Source: Theristus sp. LFF4_11 (lineage: Eukaryota > Nematoda > Chromadorea > Monhysterida > Xyalidae). From it: DNA of 64,000 bases. The stretch lies in NCBI GenBank assembly GCA_030248135.1, contig JASANC010001461.1, positions 62,001 to 126,000 on the forward strand, read 5' to 3'. The position numbers were made by a program, and so were the translations under genes. Below the pieces are notes generated by a model, which made no database searches, was not told where the DNA came from, and was given only the letters and a program-made list of their open reading frames with translations. This document shows, one piece after another, positions 33,530 through 45,872 of this stretch (positions are counted from its first letter, which is position 1; each line of letters starts with the position of its first letter).

Positions 33530-33840
33530 GCCGGGCGGCTCCCCCCCCAAAATTTTTTGAATCTAGCGTTAATTTTTCTACAATAGTGCACCCCCATGGC
33601 CCACGCCTGGGGGTGTCACTGTACCGACTGACACCCAGTACCGTGGGCCCAAAAAAAATTTCGAGGGGGGTATGATGGTACCGTGGCGTGGGGGGGGGGT
33701 CGGGGTGCCGACCAAAAAGTGAGGGGGGTCCAAACTATGGTAGCGTGGGACCCCCCCCCCCATAGGAGTGCATTTTTTCAAAATTTTCTGTGGGGGTGAG
33801 CGCACCCCCCCCCCCACCCCACCCCACCCCACCCATGATA
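33530..33840. repeat. poly-C/poly-G low-complexity region
   Basis: Runs of 8-10 C or G (for example near 33541, 33691, 33751, 33807) are separated by short GTGG/CCAC words and a CCCCA tandem array near 33812-33833. The minus-strand glycine-rich frames here are products of base composition. Confidence 0.7.
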
Positions 33841-33899
33841 TTTTTTCGCTTAAATTTTGAAGGAAAAACGTGAAATTTTGCGCAACGCTTCATTATGAT

Positions 33900-34130
33900 A
33901 TGCACCTGCCCCGCATCCGCATTGCTCATTGCTCATGATCCACTAGCGCGTGTGCACACGCTCCGCACTCAACATAAACTTGTTCAAAACGCAGTTATTT
34001 TTATTCCTGCTTTCTTAAAAAGGCTTGGCTTAGGTTAGGATTAGGTTAGGAACAGGTTTTGCTTAAGATTAGGCTTAGGTTTGGTTTTTAGGTTTAGGTC
34101 CGTTTTAGCAATGTCCGAGAACATCCAATT
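33900..34130 (-). repeat. family D repeat, inverted copy
   Basis: Reverse-complement match to 19160-19410, with GCTCATGATCCACTAGCGCG, CTTGTTCAAAACGCAGTTAT, AAGGCTTGGCTTAGGTTAGG and TAGGTCCGTTTTAGCAATGT. Confidence 0.65.
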
Positions 34131-34381
34131 TGGAGCGTGAGTTAACTGGAGCGTAATATCATAAAACGTGCCAACCGAAATTTTGCTGCAAAATCTTTGA
34201 AATTACCATGCAGAATATCAAGTTATCATATATTCAGCTTATATTAGAGACTTTAGAGACAAAAAATCATGATTTTTGAGCAAAAGTTCATGATTTTGGG
34301 TGGTCCGAGAAAATTTTGGGGTGTGGGTGGAGAAAATTTGGGGGGGGGGGGTGTCGGCCAAATTTTCGATTGGGGTCCGTT

Positions 34382-35121
34382 TAGGGTTGTTAAACAAAAA
34401 TGAAAATTTTTTTTTTTAAAAAAAAAAGTGATTAAAAAAAAACAAAAATGCCGATTTTTTTTAAAAAAAAAAAAAATTCGAAAAATTTTCCTCTAATATG
34501 CTCTGAAAACCTCAATTTTGGCACAATTTTTCGAAAGTTCAACAAAAATTTTCTTTGATTATACCTCGTAAAACCTTTAGCAGTCGATTTTGGGCCGTTT
34601 TACCGACTGATTTTAGGCTTCGACAACATCTGCGATGAAGTTTTTGAGCGTCCCAAAGCTTAGCCTACCATTTCCGATGCAGATAAGGTGACGATTCGCC
34701 TCGCAGAGCGTCCGATTGTGCTCGCTGCTCCGTTTGCAAGCGCTACGTTGTCTGGTTGCTGCTTCGTGTCGTGTCGTCGCGACACCATCAGAAGAATTGA
34801 TCGAATTTCAAGGCGGTATGTTTGTCTTCACTTCAGCATTAGCTTAGCTGGGGACAATTAGTGACGTTTTGGAGGTCAAAACACAAGAAGAGGCATGGTG
34901 ACGGTTTGGAAAAGGGGTAATTGAGGTCACCAAAACAAAATCTGCAAAGTTCCGCCATACGGGAGTCATTCGGGAGGCGCTTGCATATCATATGTGGTTC
35001 TTCGGACTCCCTGATTGATTTAGCACAACTTTGATTTTTGAAATTTTTTTTTTAAAAAAAAAATTTTTTTTAAAAAAAAAAAAACAAAAATGACGATTTT
35101 TGTTTTTTTTAACAACCCTAG
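34382..35121 (+). mobile_element. family A inverted-repeat element, full length
   Basis: It runs from TAGGGTTGTTAAACAAAAATG to TTTAACAACCCTA and matches 11091-11800 and 35967-36684 along its length, differing mainly in homopolymer lengths and a few bases (for example an extra GATTCGCCTC near 34693). Confidence 0.8.
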
Positions 35122-35189
35122 GTCCGTTGGGGGAGGTGGCACGGTGCCCCCCCCCCACCCGACGGTCTCTGGTGCTCTCGGGGGGTGCA

Positions 35190-35956
35190 TAGAGATGTAA
35201 GGGTCAAAAAAAAAATTTTTTTTTAAATTTTTTTTCAAAAAAAAGGTAAAAAAAAAATGAGCATTTTTTTTTTTATTTTTTTTGTTAAAAATTTTTGAAA
35301 TTTTTTCTTTAATGTGCCCTGAAAATGCCGTTTTTGGCATAATTTTTCGAAAGTTCAACAAAAATTTTCTTTGACTTTACCTTGTCACTTAGTCTTCAAC
35401 GCTGCAGGTGGTATTCTGGATTGATTTATCGACTGTTTTCAGCCTTGGTGAGTGATGATCGACTCGCGCATTGAAGTACTTGAGCGTCGCAAAGGCTAGT
35501 TCAACAAATTCCGATGTCGCTAAGGTGAGATAGAAGCAGAGAACTCACATTTACGCATCGTTTTTCAGGATCTCGAAAGGTGGAAATTGCACTGTCTGCC
35601 ACTGCAAGCGTAACTTCGTTGGTTGCTCGTTGCTGTTTCGCCTCGTGTCGTCAGCATGATCACACCGGTTTGTTGTGGAACTTGTTTCCATGTTATTTGA
35701 GGTGAATTGAGAGGCAAAACACGAGACGTGATGTCGTCGGTGGGAAAATGGGGTCGCCGAAACCAAGTCTGAAATTTTCACCCTCCTCCCATATGAGTGG
35801 GGGTCATATGGTAAGTCGGTGGCTCCTCAGATGGTGATATTCGGACTCCCTGAAAAATTCTGAACAACTTTCATTTTAAAAAAAAAATTAAAAAAAAAAA
35901 TTTTTTTTTTTAAAAAAGAAAAAAAATAGAAAATTTTTTTTTTCTTGACATCTCTA
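35190..35956 (+). mobile_element. family B inverted-repeat element
   Basis: TAGAGATGTAAGGG to GACATCTCTA. It matches the reverse complement of 10365-11089. The minus-strand frame 35781-35551 encodes the 76-residue peptide also found at 10522-10752 (MKISDLVSATPFSHRRHH...EILKNDA). Confidence 0.75.
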
Positions 35957-35966
35957 GGGGTGCACC

Positions 35967-36684
35967 TAGGGTTGTTAAACAAAAATGAAAATTTTTTTTT
36001 TTTAAAAAAAAGTGATTAAAAACAAAACAAAAATGCCGATTAAAAAAAAAAAAAATTCGAAAAATTTTCCTCTAATATGCTCTGAAAACCTCAATTTTGG
36101 CACAATTTTTCGAAAGTTCAACAAAAATTTTCTTTGATTATACCTCGTAAAACCTTTAGCAGTCGATTTTGGACCGTTTTACCGACTGATTTTAGGCTTC
36201 GACAACATCTGCGATGAAGTTTTTGAGCGTCCCAAAGCTTAGCCTACCATTTCCGATGCAGATAAGGTGACGATTAGCCTCGCAGAGCGTCCGATTGTGC
36301 TCGCTGCACCGTTTGCAAGCGCTACGTTGTCTGGTTGCTGCTTCGTGTCGTGTCGTCGCGACACCATCAGAAGAATTGATCGAATTTCAAGGCGGTATGT
36401 TTGTCTTCACTTCAGCATTAGCTTAGCTGGGGACAATTAGTGACGTTTTGGAGGTCAAAACACAAGAAGAGGCATGGTGACGGTTTGGAAAAGGGGTAAT
36501 TGAGGTCACCAAAACAAAATCTGCAAAGTTCCGCCATACGGGTGTCATTCGGGAGGCGCTTGCATATCATATGTGGTTCTTCGGACTCCCTGATTGATTT
36601 AGCACAACTTTGATTTTTGAATTTTTTTTTTTAATTTAAAAAAAAAACAAAAATGACGATTTTTGTTTTTTTTAACAACCCTAG
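35967..36684 (+). mobile_element. family A inverted-repeat element, full length
   Basis: TAGGGTTGTTAAAC to TTTAACAACCCTA, inserted 11 bp after the family B element. It is very close to the 34382-35121 copy (it shares CATACGGG where the 11-kb copy has CATATGGG). Confidence 0.8.
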
Positions 36685-36867
36685 GTGCACCGTGCACCCC
36701 CCCTCGCCCACGGTGTGACGGTACTGCTGACACCCCCCCCCACTGAAAAATTTTCGGCACGCCCCCTGGAAAATTTGCTTTCGCCTTCCGTTCCGTACTG
36801 AAGCCAATTGACCATTTTTGCTCGAAATTCTTTTAAAAATTGTTTATTTTAGGTAAAATAGGGTTTG

Positions 36868-37583
36868 TAGGGTTGTTAAAAAAACAAAAATCGTCATTTT
36901 TGTTTTAAAAAATTTTTTTTAAAAATTTCAAAAATCAAAGTTGTGCTAAATCAATCAGGGAGTTCGAAGAACCACATATGATATGCAAGCGCCTCCGGAA
37001 TGACTCCCGTATGGCGGATTTTGGAGATTTTGTTTTGGTGACCTCAATTACCTTTTTTCCAAACCGTTACCATACCATGCCTCTTCTAGTGTTTTGACCC
37101 CCAAAACGTCACTAATTGTCCCCAGCCCAAGTGAAAATACACATACCGGCTCCGGCTTGAAAAGTTGAAATTTGATCAATTCTGATGATGTGTCGCGACG
37201 GCAGGACACGAAACGGCAACCAGACAACGTAACGCTTGCAAACGGAGCAGCTCGGACGCTCAAATTTAGAATTTAGATTGCGGCGAGGCGAATCGTCACC
37301 TTATCGCTTATCTGCATCGGAAATGGTAAGCCAACCTTTGGGACGCTCAAAAAGTTCATCGCAGATGTTGTTGAAGCCTGAAATCAGTTGGTAAAACGGT
37401 CTAAAATCGACTGCTAAAGGTTTTACGAGGTAATATCAAAGAAAATTTTGTTGAACTTTCGAAAATTGTGCCAAAATTGAGGTTTTTAGAGCATATTACA
37501 GGAAAATTTTTCAAATAAAAAAATCGGCATTTTTGTTTTTTTAATCACTTTTAAAAAATTTGATTTTTGTTTAACAACCCTAG
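36868..37583 (-). mobile_element. family A inverted-repeat element, inverted copy
   Basis: TAGGGTTGTTAAAAAAACAAAAATCG at the left is the family right end, and TTTTGTTTAACAACCCTA at the right is the family left end. The interior matches in reverse complement with more substitutions than the other full copies, so it is probably older. Confidence 0.75.
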
Positions 37584-37589
37584 TTTATA

Positions 37590-37800
37590 GTTGATTTTTA
37601 GCGTATTTTAAGCATTATTTAGCGATTTTTATAGCTTTTTAACGTTTTAGCTATCTATCTATATAATTTTAAAATTTTTACCCCCCCACGACCCCCAAAA
37701 TTTTCTAGCGATCTATCTATCTGGAAAATTTGCTCCAGCGAGCAGTCTACATCGCCCCCCCCCCCTCAACAAACCCCCGGCGTTGGAACAACTATGGTGG
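37590..37800 (-). repeat. family C repeat fragment
   Basis: TAGCTATCTATCTAT, poly-C runs and CGTTGGAACAACTATGG match the 16260-16860 repeat in reverse orientation. Confidence 0.5.
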
Positions 37801-38113
37801 TATCCTAATAGTCTAACCGGGATCAACCTGTAGCGTTTGTAGTTTTACGAGAAAATTCGAACCCTGCTTTTAAAGTGCACTTATCGCATTGCAGTAGTGA
37901 ATTCAGAATAAAAAGACACAAGACGAGACGACAACGCTACGACCAGGGTGCGGACAAGGACAACAATAATATCGGATCCGCCTAGGAAGAGACGACGTGG
38001 AGCTGAAGGGAAAGGGAGGGAACACACGAAGACAGAGACTGCGAGACTGTCATACGACGTACGTGCTCGTCTCGTGCAAGTGAGAAGAGTGCACTCAAAA
38101 AGGCAACAACAAA

Positions 38114-41100
38114 ATGTCGCGGTTCTTTCGCGCGTCGTCGAGTTCATCCAGCAGCTCGAGTGATGAAGATGAGCAGGAGCAGCAGCGGCACACCACCAGA
38201 CAGCCGGCACGAGCGTTCGTTCTCACCTAACTTTGTTGTTGTTGCTCGATTTTTGCAATCAGTTGTTCCTTGTCTTATCCTGAGACTATTTTTTGTCGAG
38301 TCTCGGAGTCCGGCCGGAGACGGGTATTTCTGTAAGTTGGAGACTTGGAATTGTCGCTTTTTTGATTCTCAGCCATTAATTGTCAAAATCATTGCAGTGT
38401 CCAATCAGCGTACATGATGAGCGACTCTGAAGAAGAGACCAAGCGCGTTGTACGAACCGCAAAGGATAAACAGTTGGTTTTTGTTTTTTTTTATCTTGAA
38501 GTACAGACGTTGACACAATGCAATTGCTTTGCATTGCATGCAACTAAACTAAACGGAAAGGATAAAAAATGCAAACCTTTTTCAGTACCGACGTTTTGCG
38601 TGAGAACATTCGCCAGTTGAACAATTCAAAGAAAATCAAAGATATGAGCAAAGTTCTTGAAGGTACGGTTGTCTCTGTCTGATTATATTTTTTGTTCAAT
38701 TAGCTAGCATTTTAGTTTACTATCACGCGCAAACCAGTTTTTTTGGCGATCGAGAAACAAATTGAGCTTACATTCGTTGCAGTATTCGAAGAGCTGTGTC
38801 TTGCGTACAAGAAAGGCGAGACGCATCTGAAGAAAGACCAAGTTGACAATAAAACGCCACGTTTTTATTTGAAATTCTTGATTGACCTCGAGGATTTTGT
38901 CAACGAGGTTCGTGTCGTGTCAATTTTCACAATCACAAAGAGTTTTGTTGCATTGAATAAAGATGATTTCTTACATCACATAGAATTCGTTGATTTTCAG
39001 AATTGGGAAGATCGCAAGTCGTTCAATAAAGCGAACGCGCGTGGTATCACGACGCTGCGCCAGAAGCTGCGCAAATACACAAAGGACTTTGAGGATGAGA
39101 TGCAGGACTATCGCGAGGTTGGTGATCGCTGCTGTCTCATGCCAATAAACGTGCAAACACGATGAGACATCGAGCAGGACGCTTTTCGGCTTTCAGAATC
39201 CAGTGGAAGAAGAAAGCGAGGAAGAAGCTGCCGAAGTGCTCGACGATCGCCCGTCGGAACCGCAAGGTGACGCTGACAACTTTGCTTTCTGTTCTTTTTT
39301 TCTCTGCTCTGATTTGACACGGTTGAATTTCGACGGAAAAATTGATTTGTTTCAGAACTGAATTTGATTAAAACTCAATGATTTGATTTCTTAGGATCTG
39401 ACTTATCAACTGACGATGAGGAAAGCAGTGACGATGAGGGCGACGCGTATCTCCGTGGCCTCGCGCCAAAACCAGCAGTCGCAAAACCGCCGAAACCTGC
39501 AAAAGTATGTTCGGTCATTGGCTTTATGCGTAGTTTTGCAAGTTCGTTTTCACATGTTTTTCGCTTTCTTAAACCTTAGTTCTCTAACGATCAGTTACTC
39601 GAGGATTTTTTTTGGACTATGCTGTAATGCAATGCAATTCACAAGTGCTTCCAAATCGAATGGACCAGTTTCAAATTTAACTGGGTGTTGTAGTTTAGTT
39701 ATGATACCGCTGACTTTCTGCAGAGAATGACATGCAGCGAAAGTGGTTGAGCAACGGTCTTCCAAGTTGTCAGTTGTGTTCTTGCAGGGTTCGGACGAAG
39801 AATCCGATGAGGATGAATCGAGTGACGAGTGGGCAGCGTCGGAGTCGTCGGGCTCGTCTGACAGCGAACTGTCCGATCTGGAGGGAAAGAAGATGGAGGA
39901 CCTGCGCAAATATTTTCTCAAGTCTGTTCGCTGCCACTCATGATGCCCCAATTGCCCATCGGTACACCACAACACTGCAATTGCTAGCATTTCTGCATCC
40001 AGTCGATTGGCGCTGCATCATACACGGCAATGCAGTCCATCGCTCAGTGCAACCGTTGCCTGCAGGATTCATGCAACTGCTGTTGCGGTTGTTATTCCAG
40101 CACAATGAACACGTTTTGCAGAGCGGAATTCCGTGGCGACGGTGGCAAATCAAAGGAGAAGAAGGAAAAATCCGGTCGTGTACGTGAGCAGCGCAAAGGG
40201 AAACTGAAACACCGCGACCAAGACGAGGAAGGTCAATGGGAGACGGTGCAGCGTGGCGCTACCTCGGTCCGCAGATGATGATTTAGTTTTCCTTATTGTA
40301 ATTTGACTTAAAATTCAGATTCTGCTCCGTTCGGTAGATAATAGTGAGCAGTTGTGTTTTCAGGAGCGACCGAAGATGTTCGAGAAAGACGCGGACGTCA
40401 CGCACGAGGCTGTGATCAAGAAATTGTCCGAGGTGCTGTCGTCGCGTGGCAAACGGCGCACCGATCGTCATGAAATGGTTAGACGAGCGCAAGAAATTTC
40501 AGTCATCACTTAATTTACCAATAAAACCAGAGCTAGTCGCATCATTGTCGACAGAAGATACGAATGAACGTTGTGCAAAGCGTTTCTTTTCAATGTCAAG
40601 ATCGATCTACTGAATGAGCTGCTTGCGAACGCCGAGTCGCGCAACCTTGGCGCTCCCATCTATGTCAAGATTCTGTTCTGCATCATCGCCGCACAGTTCG
40701 AGTACAACGCGAAAATCTCCGACAGCATGTCTTATGATGTGTGGCAAACGTGTGTTTGTTGTTGTTGGTTGTGTGCTGTTTGCGGGCTACTGACAATATT
40801 TTACGATTCGCGGCAGCTTTGCGCAGTTACCGCGTGTTTATTTGAGTGAGACTGACATTTTATGACTTTTCCGACGGCTTGTGTCATGGTTAGTTTACGT
40901 CACGGACACTACCACACGATAAAACCACTTTGTGCAACACATAAAACTGTTATTTTATAATTCTATAAAACTGCCGTTGATTTCGTTTTTTTCAGCAGCC
41001 TCATCACGATCAATCGTCTGTTGAATTTGCTGAGCGAAAGTCGTAACATCTTTTGCAGCGCCGAGATACAAGATGAAAACGAGAATGTTATGGTATGTGT

Positions 41101-44100
41101 GGTTTAGTTCGTTCAGGAATTATAAACAAGGATGAAAAGTGAATGTTTGACGACGCGTGTGGACTTTTGGCGTGACACGTTTGAATAAATCAATCAGCAG
41201 TAACGTAGCAACTTGGTGAATGCGCTGTAGGATGCGACCCAGCCGTACCGGGTCGTCGGCTCAGTGCTCGCCGTCGTTGAGCGCGTCGACTCGGAGTTCA
41301 CGAAGATCCTACAGAATGCCGACTGTCACAGCACGGACTATGTGGACAAGTGAGTGAGACGTTGCAAGCAGCACTCGTTGAGAAACCTTCTGTATGGAGT
41401 GGAGTGGCACTGGTTAGGAAAGCTGATGTTTAGTTGGACAGAGTGGCATTTGTTCTAAAACTTTTCAATGTCGCAAACAGCACTTGTTGCATGCAGTCAT
41501 TTCATTTGACAAGGCCGACTTTGAATGACAGTTGCTGAAGCGAAACGTCTTTTCTGTTGCATTTCGTTTATTCATTCAGGCTGAAAGGCGAAAAGGATTT
41601 ATGCGATTTGATCGATCGCACACGCGAGTACATGTTCTCGCAGGAGTATCCACAGACCGACTTGTGCGAAGTGAACATGCTTGCTATTGAGCATCTCTAC
41701 TACAAGGTGACGTTTGATCGAAGTGCTTTTGTGCTGCCACTTTGCCTGCGATTTATTGTTTGATGTTGATTGGCCGTTTGAACGCGTTTCAGTTCGACGT
41801 GACTTCTCTCGACGAAGATCAAGAGAAAAAGGACGACACTGAAAAACAAGTGGACACACGAGAAAGCGAAAAGTCAACGGAAGGCAAAGTGACTGCGCGT
41901 GAGCGAATGGAGCAACTGTGCCAGTTAGTGTGCCACAAATGAGTGCAATGAAGAATCGCAAGTTTATACACTCTGACCAGTGAGCATTGCACCGTTGGTA
42001 TCACTACAGTCCACCTGGAAAATATATGCAACATGACGTGATGACCAACCAATCAGCGCTGAGAATTACTCATGACTAACCAATCAGCGCTGCGAGCTAT
42101 CATGACCAACCAATCAGCTAGTTGCATATATCAGCAAGATAGACTGTATTTACGGACGATCGTATATGAGCGGTTGTTCTCCGCCGCAGGTTCGTGTACA
42201 CGAACGACCGCAGCAAACGTCTGCGGACACGTGCCATCCTGCTGCACATCTACTTCCACGCGTTGCACGATCGCTGGCACCAGGCGAGGGACTTGATGCT
42301 CATGTCACATCTGCAGGCGACTGTCGATCACTCCGATCCGGTCACGCAGGTCACTCAGAAACTGGTGTCGTTTGCTGGTTATTATGTTTTTTTTTGTCAA
42401 AAATGAAGATAAACTTCAAGTAGCGAGAGAGAGGCGATTTACTGGACTGGAGAACAACACATTACAGGGAAAAGTATCACAATATATAGGATATCACGCA
42501 CAATTATACATAATTACAGCCAGACAATTACAATAATCGCCCATCATTAACTATAAGATGAAAAGAAAATGTCACAGATTTACTACAACCGCGCCATCGT
42601 GCAGCTTGGCCTGTGTGCGTTCCGCCATGGTTTCATCCGCGAGGCGCACCAAGGCCTGTCGGAGATTCAGAATTCGCAGCGCGCCAAGGAGCTGCTCGCG
42701 CAGGTGCGTTTTTTGGTTTTCAATTTTTTTTTTTCAAATTTCGGAACGACCGGACCATGAATTGCGTTGCTGATTGCGCATCACGTGCTCAGGGCATGCC
42801 GCAGCGCAACGCCGAACGCACGCCGGAGCAGGAGAAACTGCAGAAGCAACGTCAGCTGCCCTACCACATGCACGTGAACGTGGAGCTGATGGAGTGCGTC
42901 TACCTGATTTCGTCGATGCTGCTCGAGATACCGCAGATCGTCTGTGAGTCCGATCGCTCGTCGCATTCGCTGCTTTTGTAGCTCTCGGCTACTAACCAAG
43001 TGATATGCTCCGGTCGAATGCAGCCAATCAGCTGGTTTGCTACAAACGTTTCTGATTCTGTCTTGATAGCTTGCTGATTATTGATCATAAGCGACGTGCA
43101 CTGATGCAGCTCGTGAGTACGACATGCGTCGTCGTATGCTGAGTCGTTCGTTCCACTACCAACTGAAGCAGTCCGAGCGTGCATTGCTGCTTGGCCCACC
43201 CGAGAACACGCGCGAGCACGTGGTCGCTGCGGCGAGGGCGATGCTGCTAGGCGATTGGCGCGCTACTAGAGACTACATCATCAACGACAAAATGAACACA
43301 AAGGTGTGCTACTAGAGACTACATCATCAACGACAAAATGAACACAAAGGTGTGCTGCTGGCAATCTGCTGCTCCGATCGCCACCACACCACCCAAGCGC
43401 AGTTTTTTGTCTCTAGACAGAGCGATAATCGCTAACATTTTCGTTCGTTGTCAATGCCTATCATTTTCCATTTCTTCTCTCGTATGTTCGGTTTGCAGGT
43501 TTGGAAGTTGTTTCGGCGTAGCGAGCAGGTGAAGGCGATGGTGGCACGACGCATCCAGGAGGAGTCGCTGCGCACGTACCTGCTGACGTACACCACCGTC
43601 TACTCCACAGTGTCGTTGCAGTTGCTCTCGGAGATGTTCCAGCTGGACAAGCCGACAGTGCACGCGTTGATCAGGTGCAGCAGCACTCGCTTGCTTCTTG
43701 GTGCTTGCTGTTCGCTGGCGTCTGCCTACTGTTGTCGCTTTATGTCAGCTTGGCTTGCCGCTCCATTTGGAGCTCCATGACAACCATATGGCTGCGTTTT
43801 CATGCGAGCGCCACGGAACTCATTCCCATTTCCCACACTCCGCGATTTCAATGAGCTCCGTTTCGCAACATTACTCCTCCCAGTTGAATTGGCTTGCTTT
43901 AGAGTGGCAGTCGATGATAAATTTGAGCTGCTATTTAAGTGCAGAATGTCATGCTGTTGAAAATGGACGGGACTCAGTTATTGAGACTGCTTTTGTTATA
44001 TGAATAGGCGAGAGAGGGATTAGGTAAAACGAAACGGAACAATACGTCGGCGCATGCAAACGAGGAGGCGCATGATTTGTTGTTGCACAGCAAGTTGATC

Positions 44101-45017
44101 ATCAACGAAGAGCTGCTGGCGAGCATCGACGAGCCGACGGAGTGCGTCGTGATGCATCGCACCGAGCCGAGTCGGCTGCAGTTCACGGCGTTGCAGCTGA
44201 CCGAGAAACTGCAGCAACTCGCTGACAACAACGATCAGATTCTGGAGCCACGGCCGCGTATGTTCCCTTCAATGCTTGTTGCTTGACGTTATTGAGTGAT
44301 ACAGGGTTCCATTTGAAGTGAATCGATGATGCGCGCTTGTGTGACCAATAATGTAGCGGAAAGTTAGATTATGGCTCATCCTAACTCTGATGTTTTTATT
44401 TGTTCGCGCACCGGTTCCGGAAACCATGAGGTACCAAACTCCGGCGGAAACGGGCAACACTGCCCCGAGCCCGATTTACCCTCGGCTTTGTTTGGAGGGA
44501 GCAGACTATTAGATGTTATTGGTCACTTTAGTTTCTCCATATATGTGTCTTGTCCACAGCGGGGTTCGAACTTTCCACCTCCAGAACGGTAGACACTTGT
44601 CATGTTGTATACTGTATACATACATTATACTTATCATGTTCATAAATCGAGTTATTACCAGAATAAGTGTTCTTTTGATTTAGCAACGGGTTTTTCGCGT
44701 GGCGGCGGTCAAGGCGGTCGCGGCGGTGGCGCGGGCGGTGACCGTGGTGACCGCGGAGACCATCGGGGCGAAGGCGGCTACCAGCATCGTGGTAGGGGTC
44801 TGTTTATCGTGTTTTCGTTTTTTGTCGCTTTTTGTTTTGCGGTTTTTCGTTTTGCGTCGCAATGCCTTTTTCAAAATTTGTCTCTTCAGTAAAGTGGAGA
44901 CTTTTTGATAATTATTATTTTTTCATCACAGGCGGTTACCGCGGCGGTCGTGGCGGGCATCGCGGTCGTGGCGGTGGCCACAGAGGGCAGCAGGGGGCGC
45001 GCTGGTCTCGCGACTAG
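38114..45017 (+). CDS. EIF3C: Eukaryotic translation initiation factor 3 subunit C
   Basis: A core subunit of the eIF3 complex that recruits the 40S subunit. Twenty-three exons join in phase, with ends at 38114-38214, 38398-~38470, 38586-38662, 38783-38907, 39001-39117, 39197-39266, 39395-39504, 39788-39921, 40122-40266, 40364-40477, 40601-40749, 40996-41092, 41231-41349, 41580-41706, 41793-41923, 42190-42349, 42578-42703, 42793-42943, 43110-43303, 43499-43674, 44091-44257, 44684-44791 and 44932-45017. It starts [11 protein letters not shown] with acidic repeats, as in all eIF3c. Hallmarks: [68 protein letters not shown] and, in the PCI domain, [20 protein letters not shown] and [16 protein letters not shown]. 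The C-terminal tail is RGG-rich ([16 protein letters not shown]), longer than in vertebrates. A 46-bp tandem duplication covers the end of exon 19. Confidence 0.95.
42005..42148. mobile_element. short CCAAT-carrying inverted-repeat element in eIF3c intron
   Basis: TACAGTCCACCTGGAAAATATATGCAAC at the left is matched by the reverse complement of GTTGCATATATCAGCAAGATAGACTGTA at the right. The interior is three near-copies of ATGACCAACCAATCAGCGC, spaced about 30 bp apart. It lies wholly inside the intron 41924-42189. Confidence 0.65.
43262..43353 (+). repeat. 46-bp tandem duplication across an eIF3c splice donor
   Basis: Two adjacent copies of a 46-bp unit run from GCTACTAGAGACTACATCATC to AACACAAAGGTGT. 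The unit includes the last ~40 bases of exon 19 and its GTGTGC donor, so two identical donor sites exist at 43304 and 43350. Confidence 0.8.
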
Positions 45018-45872
45018 GAGTTGTTGTTGTTTTGAATTTGTGTTACTCATTCTTGTTCAGCTGTTCGTTCGGTGGTTAGTTTTCCATGTGGTCGCTTGTT
45101 GATTTGTTGTTGCGCGTTTCTTTTTGTTGGAGTTTTTGGATTTTGATTGCATACACTGCGATCCGGTTGTTTTTTGTTCTTAGTTTGTGTTTTTGTCTGT
45201 TGTTTCTGAAGGATTTCGTTGAAAAAAAAACATGTGATTTGCTTTGGTCGTGCCCGCTATGACACAAGAAACTTATATTTTTGGCAGACGTTCTTTAACT
45301 GTCGTGTTCACTATCGTATTTTGCATCCGATGTTATTCATAGTATCTTTGAACTTTTTTTAACTCAACATTTTTACTTTATCAGACATGAAAAATAAATT
45401 TTTTATTTTTAAAATCGAAACAAGTCCCGTAGAATACCGTGAAGTCAGGTAGGTTGGTGTCCTTCCCTTGTTACACAAGTCAACTTTCTTCAACATTCTG
45501 CTTGATCAAAATTTTAGGTCATTTAATTTTGCATGTGTATGCATCATAGTTTTGCAAGATTGACAGTAATCGAACTGAATAGTAATAACAGTTTCTGTCA
45601 ATTGTTTGTCTCAAGTAAAATTTGAAAATCCGGTGAAAGTGCCAGATTCTTCGTGGTTCGAGAAAACGTGAACAGAAAATATGGAATTGTTGTTTTCGAC
45701 GATTCGCGAATAAAACTGTTGACTAAATGAACGTTGAATTGATTTGCTTGTTGTGCAATCTGCGTTGCTTTCTGTCGCCGCACACAAACTGGGTGCTGAT
45801 CGTATCTTTTATGCACTTTTATGAATTGCTTTTTACAATCCATATCTTTTTCTTTTTTCAATAAACAGGAAG
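45018..45872. other. eIF3c 3' UTR and intergenic DNA
   Basis: An AATAAA at 45393-45398 follows the eIF3c stop by 380 bp. At 45857-45869 the sequence ATAAACAG ends four bases before the HGD start codon. It is a good acceptor and may serve a 5'-UTR intron or spliced-leader addition. Confidence 0.5.

Larger units (their letters stand above)
30332..38113. other. gene-poor, repeat-rich 7.8-kb region
   Basis: No supported protein gene. From left: unique A/T-rich DNA to about 32340, family E repeat (32344-32580), family H inverted-repeat element (32633-33474), a C/G homopolymer region (33530-33840), family D (33900-34130), then elements A, B, A and an inverted A (34382-37583) and a family C fragment (37590-37800). 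The Gln-rich open frame at 31544-31816 lacks an ATG and a homologue. Confidence 0.5.

Noticed and set aside
33578..33929. Glycine/proline-rich minus-strand frames
   Set aside because: They are translations of poly-C/poly-G low-complexity DNA.
42020..42118. CRISPR-like array of three spaced repeats
   Set aside because: Three imperfect ATGACCAACCAATCAGC units lie in an intron of a eukaryotic gene inside an inverted-repeat element; this is not a CRISPR array.
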